Positions 46,026 through 54,987 of a stretch of 64,000 bases of DNA are shown piece by piece (the stretch's first letter is position 1; each line of letters begins with the position of its first letter). The notes below the pieces were generated by a model. It was not told the DNA's origin and ran no database searches. It saw nothing but the letters and a program-made list of their open reading frames with translations. The DNA lies in the NCBI GenBank assembly GCA_963824085.1, contig CAWGNT010000013.1:186001-250000 (forward strand). Direction: 5' to 3'. The translations under genes and the position numbers were made by a program. This stretch comes from JARRNE01 sp963824085 (GTDB lineage Bacteria > Pseudomonadota > Gammaproteobacteria > Chromatiales > Chromatiaceae).

Positions 46026-48770
46026 ATGAGACGAATTACGCCGAATCTTCGCTTAGCCGCTCGCCCCGGGGCACGCCGCATCCGGCGGCTCCGCGCATGG
46101 CCACTCGGATGGACGGTGCTGGGGTTTCTGTTCATAGGCCTTTCCACGGCCGTTGGGGCGTGGGCGGAACCGCCGACGCCGAAAGAGTCCGGCGTCGTGC
46201 GCGTCACGCTCCAAAACGGCCTGCGCGTGGTGATCGTGCGCAATACCTTGGCCCCGGTCGCGTCCGTCATGGTCAACTATCTGGCGGGCTCCGATGAGGC
46301 CCCAGTGGGTTTTCCGGGAATGGCGCATGCCCAGGAGCACATGATGTTTCGGGGCAGTCCGGGTCTTTCCGGTGATCAGCTCGCGTACCTCGATGCGGCA
46401 CTGGGAGGGATGGCAAACGCGGACACGCAGCAAAGCGTGACCCAGTATCTGAATACGGTGCCGGCCAAGGACCTGGATATTGCCTTGCACATCGAGGCAA
46501 TCCGAATGGGGGGTGTTTCCGACAGCGAGAGCTCCTGGATCAAGGAGCGCGGTGCCATCGAGCAGGAGGTGGCAAGGGACCTGTCCGATCCCGAGTACGT
46601 GCTCTACACGAAGCTTCTTCGCGCCCTGTTTCATGGTACCCCGTACGCGCACGATGCCCTCGGCACTCGGGAGTCCTTCGACAAGACCACCGGCGCGATG
46701 CTCAAGGCCTACTATGACCGCTGGTATGCCCCGAACAACGCCATCCTGGTGATCGTCGGCGACGTTCAGCCGGATAAGGTGCTGACTCAGGTGAAGACGC
46801 TATTCGGGGACATTCCCCGCAAGGCGCTCCCCGCGCGTCCCGCCGTGCAGCTCGGTGCCGTGCAGAGTAAGACGATCCAAAGCAAGACGGATCGCGCCAA
46901 CGGTATGGTCATCGCTGCCTTTCGCCTTCCCGGCTACGACAGTCCTGACTATGCGGCGGTTAGCCTGCTCGCGGACGTGCTGGATAGTGAGCGGGGTGAC
47001 CTTTACGCCCTGACCGCCGACGGCAAGGCGCTCGGGACTGACGTGGATGCGGATTTCCTTCCGCACGCGGGACTAGCCTATGTCGCCGCCGAGTTTCCCA
47101 AGGCGGGCGATCCCGCCGCCTTGATGCGTGAGGTCAAGGACGTCCTGGGCCGATACGTCAAGAACGGTCTTCCCGACGACCTTGTCGCCGCCGCTAAGCG
47201 CCGGGAGATCACCGCTCTGGAGCTTCGGAAAGATTCAATTCCAAGGCTGGCATCCGCTTGGTCGCAGGCCCTGGCCGTGGAAGGGCGGCATTCACCGGAG
47301 GACGACATCGAGGCCATGCAGCGGGTCTCGACCAGCGATGTGAACCGCGTCGCTCGCAAGTACCTGAACCTCGACCAGGCGATCGATGCCATCCTGACGC
47401 CCGAGGTATCTGGCAAGCCGGTCACCAGCAAAGGGTTCGGTGGTGCCGAGTCCTTTGCGCCCCAGCATCCGGGGCACGTGGAGCCGCCGCAGTGGGCGCG
47501 CAAGGCCCTCGAGTCCGTGTCGGTACCGCGGTCCGTGGTTCATCCAGTCGACGAGACCCTACCGAATGGCCTGCGGCTCATCGTTCAGCCGACCTCCACG
47601 AGCAACACTGTGAGCTTGTATGGACGGGTGCGGAGCGAGCCGCTTCTCCAGGCGGCTCCGGGCAAGGACGGTGTGGACCAGGTATTGGATCGGTTGTTCA
47701 ACTACGGAACCGCAAAGCAGGACCGGCTCGCCTTTCAGCGGGCGCTGGACGAGATCGGCGCCGTCGAGTCGGCGGGCACGAGCTTCTCGGCGGTGGCGCT
47801 CCAGGACCACTTCGCGCGTGCCGTGCAGCTGCTGGCGGACAACGAGCTTCACCCTGCCTTCAGGCCGAACGACTTCGCCATCGTTCAGCGACAGACCGCC
47901 GCCCGGGTGGCCGGAGAGCTGGACAGTCCCGGCTACCTGACGCGACGCGCGCTTCTGCGTGCCCTCTATCCCGAACATGACCCGAAGCTGCGGCAGGCCA
48001 CCCCCAAGACCGTCCTGGGGCTGACTCCTGAGGACGTGGAGACCTACTATCGCCAGGTCTTCCGGCCCGACATGACGACGATCGTCGTCATCGGAAAGGT
48101 GGACCCCGCGCAAGCGAAGGCATTGGTTATGAAGTACTTCGGCGGTTGGAAAGCGGAAGGGCCGAAGCCCGATGTCGACCTCCCGCGGGTGCCGCGTAAC
48201 CCGCCATCCATGACGGCGGTCCCCGACAGGAGTCGGGTCCAGGATCGGGTCATTCTTGCCGAGACCCTGGGCATGGACCGGTTCGATCCCGACTACTACC
48301 CGCTGGAGCTGGGCAACCATGTCCTCGGAGGCGGTTTCTACGCGACACGCCTATACCGCGACCTGCGCAAGCGCAGCGGACTCGTCTACACCGTAGGCGC
48401 GTCCGTTTCCACGAGCAGGACTCGCGCCGTCTATCTCGTCGAGTACGCTTGCGAGCCGCAAAACGTCTCCCGTGCTCGCGGGATCGTGGAGCAGGATCTG
48501 GGCGCTATGCAGACGGAGGCGGTGAGCGCTCCCGAGCTCAAGCAGGCCAAGGCCTTGCTGATGACAGAAACTGCGCTGGGAGAGGCGAGTACGAGCGCGA
48601 TCGCAGGCGGCTTGCTGGAGCGGGCGACCATTGGTCTTCCGCTCAATGAGCCGACGCTGGCCGCCCAGCGATACATCGCGCTGAGCGCCGGTCAGGTCGA
48701 GGCTGCGTTTGCGCGCCGGCTGCGCATCAAGGATCTGGTGCAGGTGACGCAGGGGCCAGAGCCCCATTGA
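46026..48770 (+). CDS. M16 family (pitrilysin/insulinase-like) zinc peptidase
   Basis: A 914-residue exported protein; a long basic leader precedes a hydrophobic signal (about 28-47, ending AWA). The inverted zinc motif HxxEH is present as HAQEHMMFRG, with the third-ligand Glu in KERGAIEQEVARD. Four M16 modules are expected; the second active-type half begins near residue 505 with ETLPNGLRLIVQP but lacks HxxEH, as in two-domain M16 proteins where the C-terminal half is inactive. SGLVYTVGASVSTSR is the typical late motif. Probably a periplasmic peptidase degrading short or unfolded peptides. Confidence 0.9.
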   Translation: MRRITPNLRLAARPGARRIRRLRAWPLGWTVLGFLFIGLSTAVGAWAEPPTPKESGVVRVTLQNGLRVVIVRNTLAPVASVMVNYLAGSDEAPVGFPGMAHAQEHMMFRGSPGLSGDQLAYLDAALGGMANADTQQSVTQYLNTVPAKDLDIALHIEAIRMGGVSDSESSWIKERGAIEQEVARDLSDPEYVLYTKLLRALFHGTPYAHDALGTRESFDKTTGAMLKAYYDRWYAPNNAILVIVGDVQPDKVLTQVKTLFGDIPRKALPARPAVQLGAVQSKTIQSKTDRANGMVIAAFRLPGYDSPDYAAVSLLADVLDSERGDLYALTADGKALGTDVDADFLPHAGLAYVAAEFPKAGDPAALMREVKDVLGRYVKNGLPDDLVAAAKRREITALELRKDSIPRLASAWSQALAVEGRHSPEDDIEAMQRVSTSDVNRVARKYLNLDQAIDAILTPEVSGKPVTSKGFGGAESFAPQHPGHVEPPQWARKALESVSVPRSVVHPVDETLPNGLRLIVQPTSTSNTVSLYGRVRSEPLLQAAPGKDGVDQVLDRLFNYGTAKQDRLAFQRALDEIGAVESAGTSFSAVALQDHFARAVQLLADNELHPAFRPNDFAIVQRQTAARVAGELDSPGYLTRRALLRALYPEHDPKLRQATPKTVLGLTPEDVETYYRQVFRPDMTTIVVIGKVDPAQAKALVMKYFGGWKAEGPKPDVDLPRVPRNPPSMTAVPDRSRVQDRVILAETLGMDRFDPDYYPLELGNHVLGGGFYATRLYRDLRKRSGLVYTVGASVSTSRTRAVYLVEYACEPQNVSRARGIVEQDLGAMQTEAVSAPELKQAKALLMTETALGEASTSAIAGGLLERATIGLPLNEPTLAAQRYIALSAGQVEAAFARRLRIKDLVQVTQGPEPH

Positions 48771-48847
48771 TCCACGTGGGGCACGCTGAAGCGCGAAGCA
48801 GGGACGGGCTGTGCTCGCGACAGAGCCAATAGGGGAGGGCGCAGTTG

Positions 48848-48970
48848 GCGCGGACCGTCGGGACAGGCCGTGAATACGTCCATAGAAGGCTCGTCGGCTC
48901 CCTCCGTGGCGCCGACCCGTCTAATGGATGTTCCAGCGGAGGCACGTCGCTAATCACCTTGCTGAGTGGA
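48848..48970 (+). repeat. Dispersed repeat family 2, copy B
   Basis: CGGACCGTCGGGACAGGCCG then TGAATACGTCC, GGCTCGTCGG, CCGTGGCGCCGACCCG, then GGAGGCACGTCGCTAATCAC. Its right end abuts the stop codon (48971-48973) of the minus-strand gene that follows. Confidence 0.75.
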
Positions 48971-49654
48971 TTAGACCGGCTTGATAAGGAGCATTTGGTT
49001 GCCGCCTCGCTGGAATTCGTAAGGCACGCGCTTTACTGCAATACGGAAACCGCGGGCAGCAAAGTGCCCGTTCACTCTGTCGACGTGGGGCGAAGGCTCG
49101 CCTTCCAGCGTGAGTATTGGAAACACCCGCACCTCGTGAGCGACCCGTAGCATTTCCTGAAGCGACTCAAGATGGAACTCGAGCGCCAGGTGGGCGCTGT
49201 ACAAGAAAAGGAAGTGAGACGACAGCGCGATGTCGAACGCTCCGCTTCCAAAAGGCAGCGACGGCAACTCCCCGGCGACATACCTGCCGGCGCGTTTTCC
49301 AGCCTCGAAGCCCGATAGAAAAGTTTCCATTGCCGACCTGCGCGCACGCCCGAGGGCTTCAACCGACGGGATGGCCGTCCATACATAGTCGTTCTGGTTC
49401 TCGCGCAATTGGGCCATGACCATTTCGTATGTTTCCGAGATGCGGTCTCTGATCTGCGTGGTGTCAAACGCATAAATCGGATCGAGTGAGACCACATTCC
49501 CTCCCTGGCTTGTCAGCACCGCATTGAATCCCGCGGGGCCGTCGGCACACCCAAGAATTCGGCGCTGAAGATCGGCCTCGGAAAGGCCAAACATGTTGAC
49601 GTACTCCTCGTAGGAACGTCCCCAGGGGACGACTTTGTCGAGCGCGAATCCCAT
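48971..49654 (-). CDS. SAM-methyltransferase-like protein
   Basis: A 227-residue protein that fits a class I methyltransferase fold. Residues 1-60 include GRSYEEYVNMFGLSEADL and RILGCADGPAGFNAVLTSQG, where LGCADGPAGFN is motif I. VVSLDPIYAF is motif II-like and GAFDIALSSHFLFLYSA motif IV-like. Relatives are annotated as SAM-dependent methyltransferases of unknown substrate. The gene ends exactly at a dispersed repeat. Confidence 0.7.
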   Translation of the reverse strand: MGFALDKVVPWGRSYEEYVNMFGLSEADLQRRILGCADGPAGFNAVLTSQGGNVVSLDPIYAFDTTQIRDRISETYEMVMAQLRENQNDYVWTAIPSVEALGRARRSAMETFLSGFEAGKRAGRYVAGELPSLPFGSGAFDIALSSHFLFLYSAHLALEFHLESLQEMLRVAHEVRVFPILTLEGEPSPHVDRVNGHFAARGFRIAVKRVPYEFQRGGNQMLLIKPV

Positions 49655-49752
49655 AAGCGGTCAGCCCCTCAACGTAGCGCCGAGCGATTAGCGTCGTGGG
49701 TCAGCTATGACTCAAGGCGATGGTTCGTTTGCCGCGCCGGGGTGTTGCGCCG

Positions 49753-50760
49753 TCAGCCATTGCTCGGGACGGGGATGCTGACGATGACCCGGGTGCCTTG
49801 ACCGGGTGCGCTTTCGGTCGTGAGCGTTCCCCCGTGGGCCTCGGCGATGGCGCAGCTGAGGTAGAGTCCCAGGCCTACGCCGCCGCTCTCCCGTTGGCGG
49901 GATGAGTCCGCACGGTAGAAGGGTGCGGTCAAGCGGCTGAGCTGATCGGCGGCCACGCCCGGTCCTTCGTCGCGGACCGCAAACACCCAGCGCTCTGCGT
50001 CGATGTGACTGGATAGGACGGGTGGGGTGCCGCCGGGAGGTGTGTGACGGAGCGCATTGGTCAGCAAGTTGCGCGCAAGAAGGCGAATGCGTACCGGATC
50101 GAGTGGCAGCCATGTCCCCGGCGGGTCGAGTTCGAGCCGGACATGCGCACTGCCAAATGAGCCGTCGACCAGCTCGGTCAACAGCTCGCTCGGATCCACC
50201 GCCTCTCGCGCCAGCACCGCGTGGCGTCCGCGCAGACGCTCGGATTCCAGCAGCTCGCCAAGGAGCGCCTCCAGCTCGCCGAGATCCGCCAGTACGGCCT
50301 GTCGGGCCGCGCACTCGTCTAGCAGCTCCGCGTTGACCCGCGTGCGGGTGAGCGGCGAGCGCAGCTCGTGACTGATCGCGAGCAGGAGCTGCCGCTTGGC
50401 CTCGAGCATGTCTCGGATGTCGTCGGCCATGGCGTTGATGCTGTGCGCGAGCTCCCCCAGCTCGTCGCGCCGGCGGATGTGGAGCCGGTGCTCGAGATCG
50501 CCCGCTCCAATACGCGCGACGCCCGCGCGAATGGTCTCGATGGGACGAAACAGCCGCCGGATGGCGCGGCAGACGTCGAATCCGTCCATATCCGGTAGCA
50601 TCAGGTCCAGGATCACCAGGTCCGGCGCTTGCTCGCGCACCATCCGCAGCCCCTCTTTCGGATGGTGGGCGGCTGACAGATCGAGGTCGAAGCGGGCGAA
50701 ATATTCCCGCAGCGGCGGGGCCAGACCTTTATCGTCATCGATTAGCAGGATGCGAGGCAT
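49753..50760 (-). CDS. Fused, truncated response regulator - sensor kinase (deletion chimera)
   Basis: A 335-residue protein. Residues 1-68 are the first half of an OmpR-type receiver: MPRILLIDDD, phospho-acceptor Asp52 in LVILDLMLPDMDGFDVCRAI. With no break this passes into a HAMP linker (IRAGVARIGAGDLEHRLHIR, DELGELAHSINAMADDI), then HisKA with His131 (LLAISHELRSPLTRTRVNAE) and the ATPase domain (NLLTNALRHTPPGG, DEGPGVAADQL, GVGLGLYLSCAIAEAHGG). The receiver's second half, the regulator's DNA-binding domain and the kinase's membrane and sensor parts are missing. An in-frame deletion of an adjacent regulator-kinase pair, joined near 50556, explains this. The ATG at 50760 is the natural regulator start. 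Confidence 0.85.
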   Translation of the reverse strand: MPRILLIDDDKGLAPPLREYFARFDLDLSAAHHPKEGLRMVREQAPDLVILDLMLPDMDGFDVCRAIRRLFRPIETIRAGVARIGAGDLEHRLHIRRRDELGELAHSINAMADDIRDMLEAKRQLLLAISHELRSPLTRTRVNAELLDECAARQAVLADLGELEALLGELLESERLRGRHAVLAREAVDPSELLTELVDGSFGSAHVRLELDPPGTWLPLDPVRIRLLARNLLTNALRHTPPGGTPPVLSSHIDAERWVFAVRDEGPGVAADQLSRLTAPFYRADSSRQRESGGVGLGLYLSCAIAEAHGGTLTTESAPGQGTRVIVSIPVPSNG

Positions 50761-50824
50761 AGAGCCATTGTGCCTCGACCTGCCCCGGCCCGCGAGCACG
50801 GACGGGGCAGGCGAGGCAGCGCCC

Positions 50825-51265
50825 TCAGTGCGCCCAGCGGTGCTGGAGCCGGCGGGTGATGAGCTCGGCGAGACGGGTGCGCTGCTCGGGCCGCAGACTG
50901 TCGCTGAAGTCGGCGAACGCATCGACCAGCTCACGCTTATGCTCCGCCATCGCCTGGCGCCTTTTCTCAAGCAACTCCATCACTCGGTCACGATCGAGCG
51001 TCTTCGTGGCGAGAAGGCTGTCGATTTCGGGGCTTACCTGGGGTCGGCGCTCTCTCCAGTCTCCGCGCAGCTGGCGTAGCATTGCGGCAAGCCCCTGAAG
51101 CTTCTCGTTTTGCTCAGCATTCAGATCCAGCTTGCGCGAGACCCGCGCAGTGATGTGATTCAGGAAATCGCCGCCGGCACAGTAGCCACTGTGTCTGGCC
51201 CAGGCGATGCCGACCGCGGCAATGATCCCGACGACGGCAAGTGTGATGAGCGACATTTTCAGCAT
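50825..51265 (-). CDS. Spy/CpxP-like periplasmic LTxxQ protein
   Basis: A 146-residue helical periplasmic protein: N-terminal signal/anchor (1-24), then two LTxxQ-like motifs, LDLNAEQNEKLQGLA and LRPEQRTRLAELI, separated by a charged helical region. Such proteins are envelope-stress chaperones or metal-responsive sensors and are usually co-transcribed with a two-component pair. That fits here: the chimeric regulator-kinase gene starts 64 bp downstream on the same strand. GGAGGA precedes the ATG. Confidence 0.82.
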   Translation of the reverse strand: MLKMSLITLAVVGIIAAVGIAWARHSGYCAGGDFLNHITARVSRKLDLNAEQNEKLQGLAAMLRQLRGDWRERRPQVSPEIDSLLATKTLDRDRVMELLEKRRQAMAEHKRELVDAFADFSDSLRPEQRTRLAELITRRLQHRWAH

Positions 51266-51349
51266 GGCGCGTTCCTCCGGTTCGTGTCGAGTACGCTGCA
51301 GAGTTTGGCCTGGGAGCGCGCTGACTGGGTTGCGGCACGGTAAGGCTCT

Positions 51350-51364
51350 GTTACGAAATGTAAC
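51350..51364 (-). promoter_or_regulatory. Candidate response-regulator operator upstream of the Spy-like gene
   Basis: GTTACATTTCGTAAC on the minus strand, a 5-bp inverted repeat, about 85 bp before the Spy-like ATG. With the next base it contains TACATTTCGTAACA, one mismatch from the RstA-box consensus TACATNTNGTTACA of E. coli. It is a plausible binding site of the regulator that originally belonged to this operon, whose output domain is now lost. Confidence 0.5.
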
Positions 51365-51531
51365 GGCACCGTTCACGCCGGGGGTCGCGGGTGATTCCCC
51401 CGCCTGCCGATCGCTGTCGCTGGGGAGGGCGAGGCGGGTTGCGGTCGACCGACTGCGGTCAGTCAATCTGAAGAATCGAAAGGTCTGGGGTGGGCTGTTG
51501 AGCGAATGGGTCCAGCCAACTGGGGGGGGCG

Positions 51532-51873
51532 AATGGTCCCGGCAAGATCGCCACCGACGCGGACGGCGAGTTTCATCCGGGAAGGTTGCTCTACGGTGCA
51601 CCGGGCTATGCGCTGTTCGACTCGATGGCAGTCGACGGCGATGGATGGGTTTGTCAGGCGACGCTGATCGACGGCGGCGTCACGCAGATCTCGCCTGACG
51701 GACGCGTGATCGAGACCCTGCCCCTGTCGGATCCTATGGTCACCAATCTCTGCTTCGGCGGCCCCGATTATCGCACCGCCTTCATCACCTGCTCGGGCAC
51801 GGGACATCTGGTCGCTGTCGACTGGCCGCGACCTGGCGGGCGGCTGGCATTCCCTCAAACGGTGACGGCCTGA
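51532..51873 (+). pseudogene. SMP-30/gluconolactonase-type protein, C-terminal fragment
   Basis: The frame reads NGPGKIATDADGEFHPGRLL, then YALFDSMAVDGDGWVCQATL, GGVTQISPDGRVIETLPL, PMVTNLCFGGPDYRTAFITC and SGTGHLVAVDWPRPG. That is the C-terminal propeller blades of SMP-30/gluconolactonase enzymes. There is no start region: the first half is gone, and upstream sequence is unrelated. Its TGA overlaps the ATG of the next gene (TGATG), so the two were once translationally coupled. Confidence 0.75.
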
Positions 51874-52510
51874 TGCGCGTTGCCGACTACATTGTTTCCG
51901 CCCTTCGCGATCAGGGCGTGACCCACCGCAGAACTCCTGACATGCATTTTCTAAGCAATTGAGTAGGCGCTATAAATGCGGCTGGTATCGAGATGTAAAT
52001 ACGAGACGCAGAGAAGCGCATGCCCGGCACAATTGAGCTCCCCCTCCTGCCCGAAGAGGCGGTGATCTTGGGTCCGCGGTTGGCGGTTGTCGAGACACCC
52101 GAGGAGCTCATCTTCATGAATGCCTCCGGTCCGCTGATGAGCTGCGCGCTGCCTTTCCGGACGACGGTGTGTTGTGCGTGGACTCGGGCGCTCACCGCGC
52201 ATGGTTTGCGGAGTATTAGGACGTGCGCGAGCCCGGTACGCACTTCTCGCTCACCAACCTCGGGCCCATGGGCGGGGCGGTGCCGCTAGGCATCGGCGCG
52301 AAGCTCGTCCGGCCCGAGCGGCCGCTGATGGTCGCAACAGGCGACGGCTGCATGCTGATGCACGGCATGGAGGTGCATACCGCGGCGCGCGAGAAGGTTC
52401 CGCTCGTCATCGCGCTGATGAACAACCGCTCCTACGGCAACATCTACTTCCGCGCTTCAAAGATGGGACCCGGCCCGGCGCGCCTCACCGATATTCCGCG
52501 TTTCCCAAGC
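51873..52510 (+). pseudogene. Thiamine-diphosphate enzyme (acetolactate-synthase-like), broken
   Basis: The first ~19 codons MRVADYIVSALRDQGVTH are the typical N-terminus of this family, but the frame is lost and stops at 51962. From about 52139 the C-terminal catalytic domain reappears: ELRAAFPDDGVLCVDSGAHR, AWFAEY, then a TAG (52217-52219 region) where relatives have Trp, then VREPGTHFSLTNLGPMGGAV, GIGAKLVRPERPLMVATGDG (TPP/Mg motif) and NRSYGNIYFRASKMGPGPAR. The central part is deleted and an unassigned frame (52020-52135, MPGTIELPLLPEEAVILGP) sits in its place. Non-functional. Confidence 0.72.
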
Positions 52511-52557
52511 GTAGCGATGGGTCGATTGGGGAGGCATGGTTGCGCTGAGTTAGTCGG

Positions 52558-53436
52558 TCACTGCAGACAGCACTTCTTGTACTTTTTCCCACTGCCACAG
52601 GGGCAGGGGTCGTTGCGACCAATCTTTTTCTTTTTGACCGTACTTGGTGTTGCGGTCTGTAGGTATTCATTCGTCGGTGTATCGGTCTTATCCTGGAAAC
52701 ATGCCCACGAAGCCATCTCGGCGACGGTGTCGTCGATCAGGTCCGCGCGGAACTGCCGCGACCTTTGCAAGACCTTTTCTTCGCCTTCAGCAAGAGCCAT
52801 CCGGACACGATCCATGCGGATGTAAAAATAGTCCACCAAGCCATCGTCATATGCCCGTTCTATATCGTCTATAAGTTCCTCTGGATACAAGTCACGACAG
52901 GCGACAACAAGCGCAGACCAGATAAAATCCGGTTTCCGTTCCAGCCTGTTATTGAATAGGCTGTGAAAGTAGTTGACAATTTGTTCCCTGGGTACCTTTC
53001 CCTGCAGGACAAGAATGACCAACGTCCGCAGACACGCACTGCGCACGTACTCATTCACTGCCGGATCTTCAATCATCCGTTTAATCGGCTCTAACTCATT
53101 GTGACAGACCGACGCCAGTATCCTGCCCAGATCCTCGGTCACCACGTCACCTGTCAAATCGAGGCAAATTTCTCCAGGGATGGAGAAGAACTTCACCAAC
53201 AGCGGGTAGGCGGCTTTTTCTCGGAATTGTGCCAGGAGGTACATCGCAAAGATGTATAGCATGAGGTCCGACTTGACCATCATTCCTTCAGGGTCGTCAG
53301 CCGCTGCTTGCAGAGCAGCCAAGAGTTCCGGGGTGATCGCTTCGCGTTGGTCGACGGCAGCACGCACGGCAGCCGCGGGAAAGGTTCCATTATTGAGGTC
53401 AAGTTGCTCTTTAATGCGTTCGATATCCATGTTCAC
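52558..53436 (-). CDS. DUF1186/SEC-C motif protein
   Basis: A 292-residue protein. The helical body (about 1-230), with ITPELLAALQAAADDPEG, LYIFAMYLLAQFREKAAYPL and LASVCHNELEPIKRMIEDPA, matches DUF1186. The end carries the zinc-binding SEC-C motif IGRNDPCPCGSGKKYKKCC, also found at the tip of SecA. The body looks like HEAT-type repeats. Codon use is visibly more A/T-rich than flanking genes, suggesting transfer. It starts where the pseudogene stretch ends. Function unknown. Confidence 0.8.
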   Translation of the reverse strand: MNMDIERIKEQLDLNNGTFPAAAVRAAVDQREAITPELLAALQAAADDPEGMMVKSDLMLYIFAMYLLAQFREKAAYPLLVKFFSIPGEICLDLTGDVVTEDLGRILASVCHNELEPIKRMIEDPAVNEYVRSACLRTLVILVLQGKVPREQIVNYFHSLFNNRLERKPDFIWSALVVACRDLYPEELIDDIERAYDDGLVDYFYIRMDRVRMALAEGEEKVLQRSRQFRADLIDDTVAEMASWACFQDKTDTPTNEYLQTATPSTVKKKKIGRNDPCPCGSGKKYKKCCLQ

Positions 53437-53559
53437 TCCACATCATTTGCATTTTGTGTGGCGCGACGACCTTCGGTGCGTGTCGCTGCATGATCACAGA
53501 TGGGCTGGCCGGTTACGGCGGTCGGCATCTGATAACCCGCAACAGTAGCTGTGGCGATC

Positions 53560-53943
53560 TCAAGTGACGTCGGCCCCCCGTTGCTCAAGCAGTTCACGCA
53601 GCAGCGACCGGTGGCAGCGTGCTTCGTCTTCGCAGTAGCATCCGACGGAAAAGTTGGCTTGATGCGACAAGGCGGCTAGCAAGTCCAGCGCTCGACGAGC
53701 CTCGGGTACCTTCATTTCCGCGAGGAAACGTCGCCGGAATACCTTCCAGGAATGGTCGTCGTTGGGGCGGCTTTCCCTGAGCAGAGCCTCGCTCGATGCC
53801 AGGTTGGGAAACCAAACGTCGTAGATGTTTCGACGGCTATACTCGGCCTTCAACACACCACGCGGGGGATGTCGGACAGTCCCAATTCGAAGGCCCTCTA
53901 TCGGCAAACGGGGACTACCGAGGCGGACGATACGGACCGTCAT
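53560..53943 (-). CDS. DUF488 family protein
   Basis: A 127-residue protein starting MTVRIVRLGSPRLPIEGLRI. The DUF488 signature is GCYCEDEARCHRSLLRELL, with the invariant CYCxxxxxCHR, preceded by a helical region and WFPNLASSEAL. The family is widespread and of unknown function. The ATG at 53943 is chosen because the preceding in-frame codons overlap no conserved region. Confidence 0.82.
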   Translation of the reverse strand: MTVRIVRLGSPRLPIEGLRIGTVRHPPRGVLKAEYSRRNIYDVWFPNLASSEALLRESRPNDDHSWKVFRRRFLAEMKVPEARRALDLLAALSHQANFSVGCYCEDEARCHRSLLRELLEQRGADVT

Positions 53944-54168
53944 GGTGAGTACCTTGGCGAGAATGACCAGGCGCTGCGAGTCTGCGTTTCGCGTCGGCAA
54001 CGACATCGTTTCCGAATCCTGCCGCACCTCGGCTATCGCGATCAAGAATTCGGGTTCCGGTCCCACCCAGTGGGGAACTCGATCGTCATGTCACTCTGCT
54101 GGCCGTTGGCTCGCGCGGGGCGCCAGAGGCACGATAGAGAGTGGGCGCAGGGGCACCGGAAGAGCTTG

Positions 54169-54987
54169 GTGAACGAGAATAGGGTGCCCCCGCGCATCTA
54201 CTGCCTTCCCGCGACGCGGGCACCGACCGTGGCTGTGTTTTGCCGCGGGCCGACCAACTGGTCCCAGGTCGGCCGCTGGGATCTCGCGGAGTACCGATAC
54301 GATCCCGGCGCTTGGCTTCACGGGCGTATCTTTCCACGCCGCTCCGATTTATCGTCTGACGGTCAATTCCTCTGCTTCGTCGCGCACAGGCCGGGCGCCA
54401 GGTGGGAACACGGTGAAACCTACGTTGCCCTGTCGAAGCTCCCCTGGTTGACCGCGCTGTATGCCTTCGGAACCTGGACGCGCGGCTATCGCTTCAACGA
54501 CGACGGTGGCCAGGAGGATCTCGAAGCACCGAGCCTGTCAATCCCTTACAGCTTGCGCCCGATCCCATGCGTGCAATTCGCCAACGAACGGCGGCGGGGC
54601 TGGAGCGAAGCCCCAGCCTCTCCCGCGCGCGACCCGGTCGACGTCTGGGACCAGCGTCGCGACGTGTGCGTGCAAAAGCCTCAGCCTGCGGGCGACCGCT
54701 TGTACGTGGAGAGCCTTGGCTGGGCAGGCGGCAAACTCCGCGTTGATCAGGCGACAGACAGTCTACGCGTGCGTTACTCGCTGGAAGGCGACGGAAACCT
54801 CCAGCCGTTGGATGACATCCAATGGGCAGACTGGGATCACGGAGGACGTCTGTTGGTCGCAACGCGCGGCGCGAAGCTCCAACTTTGGCACATCAAGGGT
54901 GTAACCCGGGCGGTGCTTTTCGAGGAAGAACTCTCGCTCGAGCATCCTGATCCCCGTCCAGCGCCCGACTGGGCCCAGCGCTGGTAG
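54169..54987 (+). CDS. Conserved hypothetical protein
   Basis: A 272-residue protein beginning VNENRVPPRIYCLPATRAPT with GGAAGAG upstream of a GTG; an ATG at 54088 would add 27 residues. Recurrent-looking blocks: VGRWDLAEYRYDPGAWLHGR, YPRR-like FPRRSDLSSDGQFLCFVAHR, GETYVALSKLPWLTALYAFG and TWTRGYRF. A cytoplasmic family seen in many bacteria with no assigned function, perhaps beta-propeller-like. It is divergent from the DUF488 gene and the starts are close. Confidence 0.6.
   Translation: MNENRVPPRIYCLPATRAPTVAVFCRGPTNWSQVGRWDLAEYRYDPGAWLHGRIFPRRSDLSSDGQFLCFVAHRPGARWEHGETYVALSKLPWLTALYAFGTWTRGYRFNDDGGQEDLEAPSLSIPYSLRPIPCVQFANERRRGWSEAPASPARDPVDVWDQRRDVCVQKPQPAGDRLYVESLGWAGGKLRVDQATDSLRVRYSLEGDGNLQPLDDIQWADWDHGGRLLVATRGAKLQLWHIKGVTRAVLFEEELSLEHPDPRPAPDWAQRW

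Noticed and set aside
53752..54987. A 411-codon frame starting at 53752 for the conserved hypothetical
   Set aside because: The first ~110 codons lie antisense to the DUF488 gene and have no protein-like composition; the start at 54169 (or 54088) fits better.
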